From Aporrectodea caliginosa (lineage: Eukaryota; Annelida; Clitellata; Crassiclitellata; Lumbricidae), in the NCBI GenBank assembly GCA_020284085.1, contig JACEVL010000420.1:688501-752500 (forward strand): a DNA stretch of 64,000 nt, in the 5' to 3' direction. Position 1 is the first letter of the stretch. The number at the start of each line of letters is the position of its first letter. The position numbers were made by a program, and so were the translations under genes. Under the pieces are notes generated by a model. It did not search any database and was not told where the DNA came from. It worked only from the letters and a program-made list of their open reading frames with translations. Of this stretch, positions 33,854-45,083 are shown in pieces.

Positions 33854-36800
33854 CTAGCTGGTTTCTGCAACCCCATCTTCGGACATGCTCAACTTCTTCT
33901 TACGAACTTCCTCCACATGTCGATCCTGAAAACGATATAAAAATGTTCAGTATTTAAGATGCAGCAAAGTAGTTTTATAGAAACTCGAGAGATAGTCAAC
34001 TGGACTAGCGCTTTATTCAACTGTGCACCTAATAACGGTTCTATCTATGGAGTGTTCACTGTGCACACACACCTATCCTTTCATCTCTCTGTCTGTATCT
34101 GTCTCTCCATGTATGGAAACCTTCATCAAACCGTAGCAGGTTCAGAAGTTCATGATGGTCACACACTTCTCTAAAACTACTCTTAACGATACAGCTGAAC
34201 ATAAATTGCCAAGTATACAACGATACATACGTGCTCCTTGAGACGTTCCTGTTTGGCCTGCTCCAGAGCTCTCTTCTTCTCCTCTGAAGCCTCCATCTTC
34301 TCTGCCAGTTTCTTCTCCGCTTCTTTTGCAAATTGTTCCTCCAATTCCTGTGCTTTCGCATTTGCCCCTTGCAGTCGTTCCTTCTCCTTGTTCACCGCCT
34401 GCAACTTCGATGCTTCCAATGACTAAAACAAACCAGACAACAGAACTTGCAATCAGTAAACGTATGTTGACATGCCTTCTGATCTAATCCCCGGAGTCAG
34501 TCACTAAGGAAATATCGACTGACTTGACCAGCAAGCGACTGACTTAAAAACTTAGTCAACTGGCCGTATACATTTAAACAAACGATGCGTTTACCTGTAC
34601 AAACAGACATAATTTTCGATGAAAACGATTGCGTGACTCGGGCAGGTAGCAAGTACAGAACTGGTCATCTGACATCAACCGATTGTTAGACTGTTCCGTT
34701 GCACTGTGACTCGTACCTTATGAGCAACTTTTGCTCCTGTCCTGCTGCTTAATGCCTTAGTCAAAAATCTAAACTCGGAGACCGCGATAAAAACAATAAG
34801 CAAAATATTAAGTGAACCATGCCGCTAGCAGTCGATAGCTTAGCGACTGGTTTTGACTGTAGGGTTTAACGGTGACAGTGCCGTGGACTATTCTGATCTA
34901 CATCCAAATTATGGTCATTCTTGCACCATTCTACCACTACCTGCTGCTACAGTGACCAGCAACTAGCATAAATTGTCAGTAAGTTAATTTTTCTTAGCCA
35001 CAGAATACGAGGGCAGGTGGCCAGTCCTTTTCCTTGCTACATGATCTTCCCACTGACAGTGTACTCATTTTATAGCTAATTCAGCAAAAAAACCTGAAAT
35101 ATCTTTTTGCACAGGTGGGTATTTGAACCCTCGATCTGTAGCTTAACAGATGACCATGCCAGGACTGTGAAGCACCCATTTACATAGAAATATAAAACTA
35201 ATCCACAAATTACCAGTCGTCTTTCCTCAGCCTCCTTGAGTTTTCGATCAATGTCTTCCTGTGACAGAGGAGGGTGTTCCTTTGTTGGTGACCCATGGTG
35301 TGGGTTGTCAGTAGAAGCAGGCTTAATAATAACATCAAATGCCAGACCGCCCTTGCCCTTTGCAGTATCAACCTCTGCAACCAAACAATTCCATACATTA
35401 TGTGCAATGCAAAAAACATACTGTAAAGCAGTAACAAAGTAAAAGTAACATGCTACTGTACTTAAGTAAATGTTTCAGCACTTTTACTTTAAAAAAAAGC
35501 ATCCAAAAACTTAAATACTTTTACTTCTCTACAATTTAAATCATTTTTCAGTACTTTTACATCATTACAATTTACATAATATTCGTTACAACGTTCGTTA
35601 CTATTAATTGCCATATAACTTTTTTACAAAGGGCGAAGCAATAGAAGCTAATAATAAATTTGTAAACAGCATGCGATTGGAAATCTATTTATAGACTCTG
35701 GTAATTTCTAACTGACCAATAGAAAGGCTTCAATCAAAACACGTGACCCGTGGTGGCAATTCCTGCGTAGCTTGGAAAATAATTGCGAAATTTTCTTAAA
35801 TAGAAGTCAAAATAATTGCGAAATTTTCTTAAATAGAAGTCAAAATAATTGCGAAATTTTCTTAAATAGAAGTCAAAATAATTGCGAAATTTTCTTGAAT
35901 AGAAGTAGAAAAAGTAAACATTGTTTGGACTTTTAATCATTTTATCCCTAAACTCTTTTTCAATTCATAATGTGTGAATCTGTTGACAATTTGGAACATC
36001 CATGGCCATATCTGTCATCAACGGCTAATAATTAATTAATTAATGAAGCTGACGATGATGAAGCATTCTTTACAAGAATAACATTCCTTCTCAAAAGTGT
36101 ACCTGAACAATACCTGGAGACACAAACTCATGACATCCTACCAGCATTGCAGCCTGGCACGATTTTAAAGAACTATTTATTAGATGGAACACTTCACTTC
36201 CTACTGTGCCGTTTTAACAATAAAAATAAATGCACTCGATTGAATGCATTTTGAAAATTTATTCTTTTTTAAAGTAAATGAGTTGGTCGAATTATAGAAA
36301 CAAGATTCAGTACTTTTGCTTTTTACTTTAAAAGTATTTGGAAGAATACATTTTACTTTTACTTCTTGATATACTTTTACTTTTACTTAAGTACATGAAA
36401 TCCTTTTTACTTTTACTTATACTTTGTACATTCCAGTGATGTGGTCTCGAGACCGCGGTCTTGGTCTCGAGACCGAAAAAATGCGGTCTTGGTCTTGGTC
36501 TCGAATGTACCGGTCTCGGTCTTGGTCTTAGGTGCGGTCTTGGTCTTGGACTCTTGGTCTTAAAGGTGTGGTCTTGGTCTTGGGTGTCTGGTCTCGGTCA
36601 TTCGCCTTTGGTCTTGGCCTTACGCCTTTGGTTTGGCCTTTGGTGGGAACGAGAGTGGAGTATTTGTTAAATGTTGTCGATATCAGAAGCAACAAGAAAA
36701 CGTTGAGACACAGTTAGGCCTAACCCTGACTTCTGGTGCTTTAGGGACTATAGTTAGGCTTACACTGATGCAGTTTCTCAAAGCAAAATCAGTAGTCTGG

Positions 36801-37487
36801 CAAGCGCTGGAGCAGGTATTTGGTGGGGAATTAGTCCTGGGAATTGTTTTTTCCGCAACAGCTGCGGCTGTTGAGAGCGTGTTTAGCAGTATTATTATAA
36901 TAGTGTGCTCTTCATGAGACCTCGCAGACTTGGGGACGAAAGCTATAACTATAAATATCATAAGCATCTGATTTGAATTATGGGAATATGTAACACTACA
37001 CTTGAGAACTGCGTTTATGGTTTTGACTCTTGAGGCATAGGTCTTGGTCCTGGACAATTCGGTCTTGGATCACGTGGTCTTGGTCTCGGTCTTGGACCAC
37101 GCGGTCTTGGTCTCGGTCTTGGTCTTGGACCACTCGGTCTTGGTCTCGGTCTTGGACCACGCGGTCTTGGTCTTTGAATTTTGGTCTCGTGCACAACACT
37201 GGTACATTCGCCTGATACTTTGAACAACAGTGCTGTAAAGTGTTTTGAACTCTTGGATAACTGTCAAACCACATTCACTGTATCCTCTAGCATGACAACT
37301 TTATCCATTGATTCAAGAGGCCTCACTACAGCCTGGCTATAGCCCATATATACTACATGCTTTATTATGGCTTTATGACTCAAAATGTCTTAGCCATACC
37401 ACAAATCCACAATGTCTACTGTCTGGCTATATCTAACAATTTATAATGTCTGCAAACAATCCAATAACTATCCTTACCTTCAGACAT
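33854..37487 (-). CDS. STMN: Stathmin (microtubule-destabilising phosphoprotein), four coding exons
   Basis: Stathmin is a cytosolic protein that binds two tubulin dimers through a long helix and promotes microtubule depolymerisation. Coding exons are 37478-37487 (10 nt: ATG, Ser, Glu, G), 35214-35374, 34231-34422 and 33854-33925. Every boundary is GT-AG and the phases join, giving 144 aa (human stathmin is 149). Residues 1-57 contain GLAFDVIIKP (cap region), and Q42 onward forms the helix, ending LKEHDRHVEEVRKKK. S58 sits in RRLS, equivalent to the PKA site Ser63 of the human protein. S32-P33 matches the CDK/MAPK site Ser38. The counterparts of Ser16 and Ser25 are Gly and Lys. The start is fixed by GAAG|GTAAGG after codon 3. 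A possible acceptor (TTCCATTAG) 23 bases upstream of the ATG hints at a further 5' UTR exon. Intron 1 holds two transposons and intron 2 a tRNA-like sequence. Confidence 0.92.
35100..35176 (-). mobile_element. tRNA-derived SINE-like sequence in stathmin intron 2
   Basis: The minus strand reads TTCACAGTCCTGGCATGGTC, then a stem-loop ATCTG...CAGAT and GGGTTCAAATACCC, a T-arm/B-box-like hairpin. It is degenerate and probably a SINE head or tRNA pseudogene rather than a working tRNA. Confidence 0.4.
35420..36425. mobile_element. Probable non-autonomous DNA transposon with AAGTAAAAGT subterminal repeats
   Basis: The left part reads AACAAAGTAAAAGTAACATG and GTACTTAAGTAAAT; the right part has their inverses (TTTTACTTAAGTACATG, TTTTACTTATACTTTGT). 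Exact ends and target-site duplication are unclear, because another hAT was inserted at the right edge. The interior includes four 33-bp tandem units (about 35775-35908). Confidence 0.5.
35775..35908. repeat. 33-bp tandem repeat, four copies
   Basis: Unit core AATAATTGCGAAATTTTCTT. It keeps an open minus-strand frame of repeating FRNYFDFYLRK, since 33 is divisible by three, but nothing else suggests a real protein. Confidence 0.9.
36434..37201 (+). mobile_element. hAT element, family 5, with transposase C-terminal remnant
   Basis: Left end CAGTGATGTGGTCTCGAGAC, right end TGCACAACACTG. Perfect 8-bp target-site duplications GTACATTC lie at 36426-36433 and 37202-37209. Both ends carry arrays of GGTCTTGGTCTCG. 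Between them, 36633-36917 encodes ATAAAVESVFSS and, in a shifted frame, a short Arg-rich continuation. This matches the hAT dimerisation block (ASVERVFS-like) at the C-terminus of hAT transposases. The rest of the transposase is lost. The element lies in stathmin intron 1. Confidence 0.88.
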
Positions 37488-38870
37488 ATTTCAGCAATTG
37501 GAACCAGCTAATGGAAATACTACAAAAACATGAACAAATCGGTTATACACAAATCCTTAAATAAAAGCACAAACTTCTTTACCATCCCACGGCTGCACTG
37601 TGGGATAACTACCGTTGGCACTGTTTTTCTTACCACACTTTACAGTTGATAACACATCTCTCTTAGATCATAATGTCTGTACACAACGGACACGTCTCTG
37701 TCAGACATATTAGCCTACTAAGTTCAACCCTTTGCCATTGGCATTTTCATTTCCTGCCTCTATACACATCTTATAATAGTATATACTAATTAGCTCCTGA
37801 TTTAATACTGCAGTAATAGGCCAACAATGAAAGCTAATGATGCTAATGAACTTTGGGTGCCTTTTGTAACAATTTACCGCCAAAATTCGTTGATTCCGTT
37901 AAACATGGCGCTCGACAAAAACAATGAAGGCACTTGTTATTCGAACACATTTTGACCCAAATCCACGCTGTTTTAACCATATAACACTGACTAATGACAT
38001 CCCAAATCTGTCCGAAAACAATAATTAAGCAATGAAAACCTAACCGAACAAACCTGTAGTTTAAACAGCGCACAAACGCAGGTGCAACGTCTTTATCGAG
38101 GCAAAAATCACAGACAAAAACAACCACGAAAACCGGAATTTGGGCCAAATGTATTTGGAACGGCTAAATCGCAATGGATGCCGTACCTCAAGCTAGATTT
38201 ATTGGTTCCAATACAAGGAGTCTACATCCACTGTTTATGTGCATGTATTTTAACCCGTCGATAGAGTTTCACAATGGCGTTTTGTGCTCTGTAGTGTTTG
38301 GTGAGCGGCTGGAGTCCGCTGGACTACCGATTCAGAAACACGGGTCCGAATGAAGATATGGACGTCGTAAGTGTAAATTTATGATGTATCGTGGACTAAT
38401 CGTATCGTGCTCCAAACTTCTGTATCACCACTCGTATCGTAAGCTCCAAACTTCTAAAGCACCACTCGAGCAAGAATCTGCTATACACAAATTCTTAAAT
38501 GAAAGCGCAAACTTCTGTATACCCCATCCCGACCTCAAACGCTACTTAAAAGCTATATAATATTCACTTAAGTAGTAGGCCTATAGTATTACAAAGAAAT
38601 TAAGGTCCTGAAATAGATCGCAGTCCGCTTACACTCAATAGGGGCCTAACTCCGCATTTGAGGCTGCAACCCTTTAGGTAGGCCCTATATAAAAAAAACA
38701 GCTGATCAGTGCTGTTGACTTCGTCCCAATTTAGTTTAGGCTATTCTAAAGACTTCTATAGCGCTGCTATAAAGAACATGTCAAGGCTTAATAGACGACA
38801 GCAAGCGATTGATGCCGTAAAGTCGTAAACAAATCGTAATCCGTTGACCTGATTGTGTTCAATTGATAAT
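37488..38870. other. Region upstream of stathmin
   Basis: It probably contains the stathmin promoter, but no TATA box or start site can be fixed. AACATGGCGC (37903) and ACAATGGCG (38271) resemble YY1-type motifs. A short duplicated stretch (TATACACAAAT, then CTTAAATAAAAGC) occurs at about 37543-37590 and 38482-38530. Confidence 0.35.
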
Positions 38871-39490
38871 AGACATGAATTAAAAGTCTCGCAGTCTAGT
38901 TAGACTGGCTTTTATATTTTTAAACGATCTGCTGCTTTTCATTGTCAGTGGAGCGATCGTAGAAACGTTTTCCTTTAGGCCTACAATTGTCGTGGCGAGT
39001 CGCAAAGATCGTTTGATGACTGTTCTCGTGGCTGGAACAACGACATTGCATGTCGACAATAATTGTGTATCGTAGTAATTGAAACAGAAGCGTACGTAAG
39101 AATAATCTTGACGGTTGTTATGAAAATGTGCATAACTTTAAATGTAACTTCAATTTCTGATGACTTTCTAGACGGACTGATGGGCGTTCATCTAATTATT
39201 AATAGACACGAATTAGATGTCATAAGTCTGATTAGATGTGGTGGCTACTGTTCTATAACAGTTGCCACCACGTACAGCCCTGTTAACCTCTCTGATGCTT
39301 TCCATTGTCGCCGGTGAAACATTTCCCTTCAGGGAGTCACAGGAACCGTTTGGCGAATCGACGTCAATCGGTAGATGGCTCTTCTCGACAAGTGTGCATC
39401 TGCGTAATTGAAACACAAGCTTGCGTAAGATTATCTAGTAGAAAGTTGTTATGGAAGTTTGCGTAACGACTTTCTAGATGGAGTGAACTG
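38870..39490. repeat. Imperfect direct duplication of about 300 bp with a strong hairpin
   Basis: AATAGACATGAATTA, GCTTTTCATTGTC, GTAATTGAAACA, GCGTAAGA, GTTGTTATGRAA and GACTTTCTAGA recur in order in the two halves (about 38870-39175 and 39200-39485). At 39238-39271 two 15-base arms (GTGGTGGCTACTGTT and AACAGTTGCCACCAC, one mismatch) flank a 4-base loop. Confidence 0.6.
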
Positions 39491-40499
39491 AGGATGTTAT
39501 AGGATGTTAAATAAGGATGTTAAATGTCTCCCAGACAGCGAAGAGAGTAGATTCTAGATTCAAGCGCTATATAAATGTTCATTTACATTACATTACATAA
39601 TGAAATTTGACTTGAAGCGACCGTCGATTGGTGTCTTGGGCAATAATAGTAAATATAAAGGTGCTACATAATTCATTGGGTTAGATAGATAGGGACATTC
39701 TAGGGTTAGATGACTTTAATACTTTCAATCTCCGTTTTTAGTGTAGGCCTATTCTCTCTGTTTGTTCCCTTCCGTCTGGCTGTCTTGCTCTCAGAGTAAT
39801 TCTCATTATTACTCTTAGCACTTTTTTCTGTCTCTTTCGTTCGGTCTTTCTCTCTTTTATGTCTTACTGTTGCCTTATCCTTGTCTTTGTCATTGTAATT
39901 ACCTTCGTCATCGTGTCTGTCATTGTAATTACCTTCGTCATCGTGTCTGGATTGCCTGTACGACCTTACCTTTGACTCTGCACCGAAGGCGAGTCTGGCG
40001 GTGAGTCGTTCCTGGACGCTGTCGACGAGGTAGGCGGAGGTGGATGAGTTCTTGGCCTTGTTGAAGAGACGGTCAATGCTACGACTGCAGGCCACTGGTG
40101 TCCAGTAGGAAGACCTCTAGTTCGCTCTTGCTGACCACGTTCTGCTCATTGGTGTCCAGTCCTATCACGAACTCAAAAGCTGTGTGTATTCATCAAAGCA
40201 GCGAACCTTAACACTTCCACCAGTTTGGATATCGTTGATTGATTGATTAGTTTATTGATCTGTTCGTTGATTGATTGATTGATTGATTAGTTTATTGATC
40301 TGTTCGTTGATTGGTTGATTGATTGGTCGTGTTATTGACAGGTTGATTGGTTGATTAGTTGGTTGATTGTCTGGTTGAGTGGTTGGTTAACTAATTTATT
40401 TATTTATCGACTGGTTGGTTGGCAGGACGTGTGCTGGATGACTGATTGACTGACTGATTGATTGGCTGATTGATTCGTTGATTGATTCATTGATTGATT

Positions 40500-40700
40500 T
40501 ATACTTGATTGTACACCAAGGTGCGGTTGGTAGTTGGTTTATTAACGGGGTATTCTCACTTACTTACTACATGTAACTTACTTGATTTATTGGCAGGATG
40601 CTATATACTTTTTAACTGTCTGTTTTTAAGATGTCTGTACAACAAAGTGCGATTAGCAATTGGTTAATAAAGAATATACTTACTTTCTTACTTACACCTT
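40500..40700 (+). repeat. Two LINE 3' ends with (ACTT)n tails, after TGAT-rich repeats
   Basis: TTGTACACCAAGGTGCGGTT, then TATTCTCACTTACTTAC (40510-40568), and TGTACAACAAAGTGCGATTA, then AATAAAGAATATACTTAC (40634-40696). Upstream, 40238-40500 is GATT/GTTG-rich simple sequence. Both lie in the minus-strand gene's vicinity as intergenic or intronic insertions. Confidence 0.7.
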
Positions 40701-40823
40701 ATTAACTTTCTGTTCTTTTTTAATTACGTTTAACGTCTCTATCAAAGCGACGCTATATAAATCTCCGACTGCAATTACGCTATTGTGCTTAGTCTACAAA
40801 AGATCCAATTTGAATCAGTAGAC

Positions 40824-41184
40824 CAGTGCTGTCCAACCTTTTTGACACCGCGGGCCACCGAAGAAGTAATTTTTGAAGCCGAGGGCCGCACCAGTCAACT
40901 CAAAAGGAGCGACTAAAATTTATTGAAAATTATTAACTGTATTATAATTAAAGGCTATGGAGTTATCATAATGAATGCGTCTTGGGAACTGGATGGCACA
41001 GTATGTCTTGTCAAATGAAAAGCCAAGGTTACGAACGAATAGCTATGCAAGTACGGCCAGTGACTGTCTTTTACTTCACTTTAATCACGAAATTGCAAAT
41101 CCGTCCTAGCGACTATGCGCGGGCCACTTAGAATCTGCCGGCGGGCCGCAACCGGCCCGAGTATCCGCGGGTTGGACAGCACTG
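40824..41184. mobile_element. hAT MITE, family 6 (CAGTGCTGTCCAACC ends), 361 bp
   Basis: Left end CAGTGCTGTCCAACC, right end GGTTGGACAGCACTG: a perfect 15-bp TIR. Perfect 8-bp target-site duplications CAGTAGAC lie at 40816-40823 and 41185-41192. GC-rich arms contain GGGCCGC and GGGCCAC motifs. It lies in the intron between exons 2 and 3 of the cNMP-binding gene. Confidence 0.92.
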
Positions 41185-41599
41185 CAGTAGACTATTGCTT
41201 AGTCTGCAGGACTAAAGATAGGCCTAATGCAACTGTAGCCTATGTCTGAATTTAGGAAGGAAGGAAGTAGGGTGGGCAGCAGGACGAAAGGAGGAGGAAC
41301 AAAAGGAGGGAGGAAGGACAGAGACGAAAGGAGGAAAGAAGACCGAAAGGAAGTGGCTAACCTATGACTTCGCTCTGATCGATGGCACAGATGTCTTGGC
41401 ATTTGACCGGAAGGTGGCGCTCTGCAGTCACGTGACCTACTTTCGGTCGTCCTATTTTCTGTTCCGGCGCCAGTTGGGAATCCTTCTTCGATGGCGCCTC
41501 TTTCTTTTCGGCGTTTCTGTCATAAAAAGCAGAGAGTTGGTTAGAAATTGATCCACTACTGAAATATGGTACAAAATCGGTAGAATATTGCTTAGTCTT

Positions 41600-42175
41600 T
41601 CCTAGCCTCCCCTTCCCTATTCTAGCCTACCGATTCTGTAATATCGTATTCTATCTTACCCCACCCTATTCCATCCCATTCGATCCTATGCTATCCTGTC
41701 CTACCATATTCTACACTATTCTATTCCGTCCTGCCTTATTCTACCCTATTCTACCCTACCTATTCTATCCTACCCTAATCTATCCTACTCTATTCTTTCC
41801 TACCCTATTATACCCTACCCTATCATACCATATTCTATCCTACCCTATTCCACCCCACCCTGTTCTATCCAACCCTTTTCTACCCCGACATTATTCTATG
41901 CTACAGTATTCTACCCTACCATATTCTCTCCTACCTCATTCTATCCTACCCTATTCTACCCCACCCTATTCTATCCTACCCTAATTTATCCTACCCTATT
42001 CTATCCTACCCTATTCTATCTTACCCTAATCTACCCCACCCTATTCTATCCTATATCCTACCCTAATTTATCCTACCATATTCTATCCTACCCTATTCTA
42101 TCCTACCTATTCTATTCTACCCTATTCTACCCTACCATATTCTACCCTACCCTACTCAACCCCACCCTATTTAGT
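41600..42175. repeat. Degenerate CTATTCTACC decamer array
   Basis: About 575 bp built of CCTACCCTATTCTAT-like 10- to 15-base units on the plus strand, inside an intron of the cNMP-binding gene. It is not the telomeric TTAGGG repeat. Confidence 0.9.
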
Positions 42176-42550
42176 TACCTATTAATAATAATTAATTACT
42201 GATTAATAATTAAGTACTGATAAATAATAATAACTTTACAATAATCATTCTGAACCAACTTGTTGAGTTCGGCCAGGATCTCCGTCCTCCTATCGAAGAC
42301 CCTTAGGCACTGATGATGGTGAAGCCTAGCGTCGACGGTCACCAGCGCCTCCTGTCCTCGGAGGATGAAGTGCAGTCCTGCGACAGGTCGACCCTGGCGG
42401 ACGATGCAGCAGTCGAAGGGATAGACCTTCTGGACGAGTCTCATGTCCAACAGGCGCTTCATCTTCGATTGACAGGTGCCAAAGAGGGTAGAGCTCTCGA
42501 TGAAAGCCTAGCGCTTCTTACGATCCGCCACCTGCTTCTCCTTCAACAAA

Positions 42551-45083
42551 CTGCAGAAACGCGCTCTTTACTTAACTACAGAAACGCGCTCTTTACTTAA
42601 CTACAGAAACGCGCTCTTTACTTAACTACAGAAACGCGCTCTTTACTTAACTACAGAAACGCGCTCTTTACTTAACTACAGAAACGCGCACTTTACTTAA
42701 CTACAGAAACGCGCTCTTTACTTAACTACAGAAACGCGCTCTTTACTTAACTACAGAAACGCGCTCTTTACTTAACTACAGAAACGCGCTCTTTACTTAA
42801 CTACAGAAACGCGCACTTTACTTAACTACAGAAACGCGCACTTTACTTAACTAATGAATCGCGCTCTTTACTTAGCTTCAGAATCGCGCTCTTTACTTAA
42901 CTACAGAAACGCGCACTTTACTTAACTACAGAAACGCGCACTTTACTTAACTAATGAAACGCGCTCTTTACTTAACTACAGAAACGCGCTCTTTACTTAA
43001 CTACAGAAACGCGCACTTTACTTAACTACAGAAACGCGCTCTTTACTTAACTACAGAAACGCGCACTTTACTTAACTAAAGAAACGCGCTCTTTACTTAA
43101 CTACAGAAACGCGCTCTTTACTTAACTACAGAAACGCGCTCTTTACTTAACTACAGAAACGCGCTCTTTACTTAACTACAGAAACGCGCTCTTTACTTAA
43201 CTACAGAAACGCGCACTTTACTTAACTACAGAAACGCGCACTTTACTTAACTACAGAAACGCGCTCTTTACTTAACTACAGAAACGCGCTCTTTACTTAA
43301 CTACAGAAACGCGCACTTTACTTAACTACAGAAACGCGCTCTTTACTTAACTACAGAAACGCGCTCTTTACTTAACTACAGAAACGCGCTCTTTACTTAA
43401 CTACAGAAACGCGCTCTTTACTTAACTACAGAAACGCGCACTTTACTTAACTACAGAAACGCGCTCTTTACTTAACTACAGAAACGCGCTCTTTACTTAA
43501 CTACAGAAACGCGCTCTTTACTTAACTACAGAAACGCGCTCTTTACTTAACTACAGAAACGCGCTCTTTACTTAACTAAAGAAACGCGCTCTTTACTTAA
43601 CTACAGAAACGCGCTCTTTACTTAACTACAGAAACGCGCTCTTTACTTAACTACAGAAACGCGCTCTTTACTTAACTACAGAAACGCGCTCTTTACTTAA
43701 CTACAGAAACGCGCTCTTTACTTAACTACAGAAACGCGCACTTTACTTAACTACAGAAACGCGCTCTTTACTTAACTACAGAAACGCGCTCTTTACTTAA
43801 CTACAGAAACGCGCTCTTTACTTAACTACAGAAACGCGCTCTTTACTTAACTACAGAAACGCGCTCTTTACTTAACTACAGAAACGCGCTCTTTACTTAA
43901 CTACAGAAACGCGCTCTTTACTTAACTACAGAAACGCGCTCTTTACTTAACTACAGAAACGCGCTCTTTACTTAACTACAGAAACGCGCTCTTTACTTAA
44001 CTACAGAAACGCGCTCTTTACTTAACTACAGAAACGCGCACTTTACTTAACTACAGAAACGCGCTCTTTACTTAACTACAGAAACGCGCTCTTTACTTAA
44101 CTACAGAAACGCGCTCTTTACTTAACTACAGAAACGCGCTCTTTACTTAACTACAGAAACGCGCACTTTACTTAACTACTTAACTACAGAAACGCGCTCT
44201 TTACTTAACTACAGAAACGCGCTCTTTACTTAACTACAGAAACGCGCTCTTTACTTAACTACAGAAACGCGCTCTTTACTTAACTACAGAAACGCGCTCT
44301 TTACTTAACTACAGAAACGCGCACTTTACTTAACTACAGAAACGCGCTCTTTACTTAACTACAGAAACGCGCACTTTACTTAACTACAGAAACGCGCTCT
44401 TTACTTAACTACAGAAACGCGCCCTTTACTTAACTACAGAAACGCGCTCTTTACTTAACTACAGAAACGCGCTCTTTACTTAACTACAGAAACGCGCTCT
44501 TTACTTAACTACGCGCTTAACTTTACTTAACTACAGAAACGCGCTCTTTACTTAACTACAGAAACGCGCTCTTTACTTAACTACAGAAACGCGCACTTTA
44601 CTTAACTACAGAAACGCGCTCTTTACTTAACTACAGAAACGCGCTCTTTACTTAACTACAGAAACGCGCTCTTTACTTAACTACAGAAACGCGCTCTTTA
44701 CTTAACTACAGAAACGCGCTCTTTACTTAACTACAGAAACGCGCTCTTTACTTAACTACAGAAACGCGCTCTTTACTTAACTACAGAAACGCGAACTTTA
44801 CTTAACTACAGAACGCGCTTTACTTAACTACAGAAACGCGCTCTTTACTTAACTACAGAAACGCGCTCTTTACTTAACTACAGAAACGCGCTCTTTACTT
44901 AACTACAGAAACGCGCTCTTTACTTAACTACAGAAACGCGCTCTTTACTTAACTACAGAAACGCGCTCTGTTACTAACTAAAAGAAACGCGCCCTTTACT
45001 TAACTACAGAAACGCGCTCTTTACTAAACTACAGAAAGTCTCTCTTTACTTAACTACCTGTCGCTACTTAACTACAGAAAGTC
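42551..45083. repeat. 25-bp satellite array, about 100 units
   Basis: The unit contains GAAACGCGCTCTTTACTTAA and has a fixed 25-base period from 42551 to about 44990. Base 15 of the unit is usually T but A in about a fifth of units. Rare partial units break phase near 44178, 44513 and 44812. The last 90 bases are degenerate, and a separate remnant lies at about 45716-45790. The first unit abuts the acceptor of the cNMP-binding exon. Confidence 0.97.

Larger units (their letters stand above)
39970..42550 (-). pseudogene. Cyclic-nucleotide-binding-domain protein, three exons with stop and frameshift
   Basis: Exons are 42260-42550, 41362-41516 and 39970-40179, each with an AG acceptor and GT donor. 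Phases join: two bases carried into the second exon, one into the third. Exon 1 encodes KEKQVADRKKR, a TAG stop (42511-42513 region), then KRLLDMRLVQKVYPFDCCIV and RQGRPVAGLHFILRGQ. This is the beta-barrel start of a cNMP-binding domain (GxxFxLxG pattern). Exon 2 gives a Lys/Glu-rich linker then VKCQDICAIDQSEVI. Exon 3 gives EFVIGLDTNEQNVVSK and SELEVFLLD, then needs a one-base frameshift to continue IDRLFNKAKNSSTSAYLVDS up to a consensus donor AAAG|GTAAGG. The layout resembles CNBD2-like proteins, but the phosphate-binding-cassette arginine motif was not seen. N-terminal exons would lie beyond the satellite at 42551-45083. It is a pseudogene, or a gene with two sequence errors. Confidence 0.6.

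Noticed and set aside
36461..36670. Gly-Leu-rich frame
   Set aside because: It is a reading of the GGTCTTGG arrays at a hAT element's left end.
41600..42175. Interstitial telomere repeat
   Set aside because: The CTATTCTACC-like units do not match TTAGGG/CCCTAA or a simple variant of it.
42551..45083. CRISPR-like array
   Set aside because: The repeat is continuous with no spacers between units, and the context is eukaryotic. It is a satellite.
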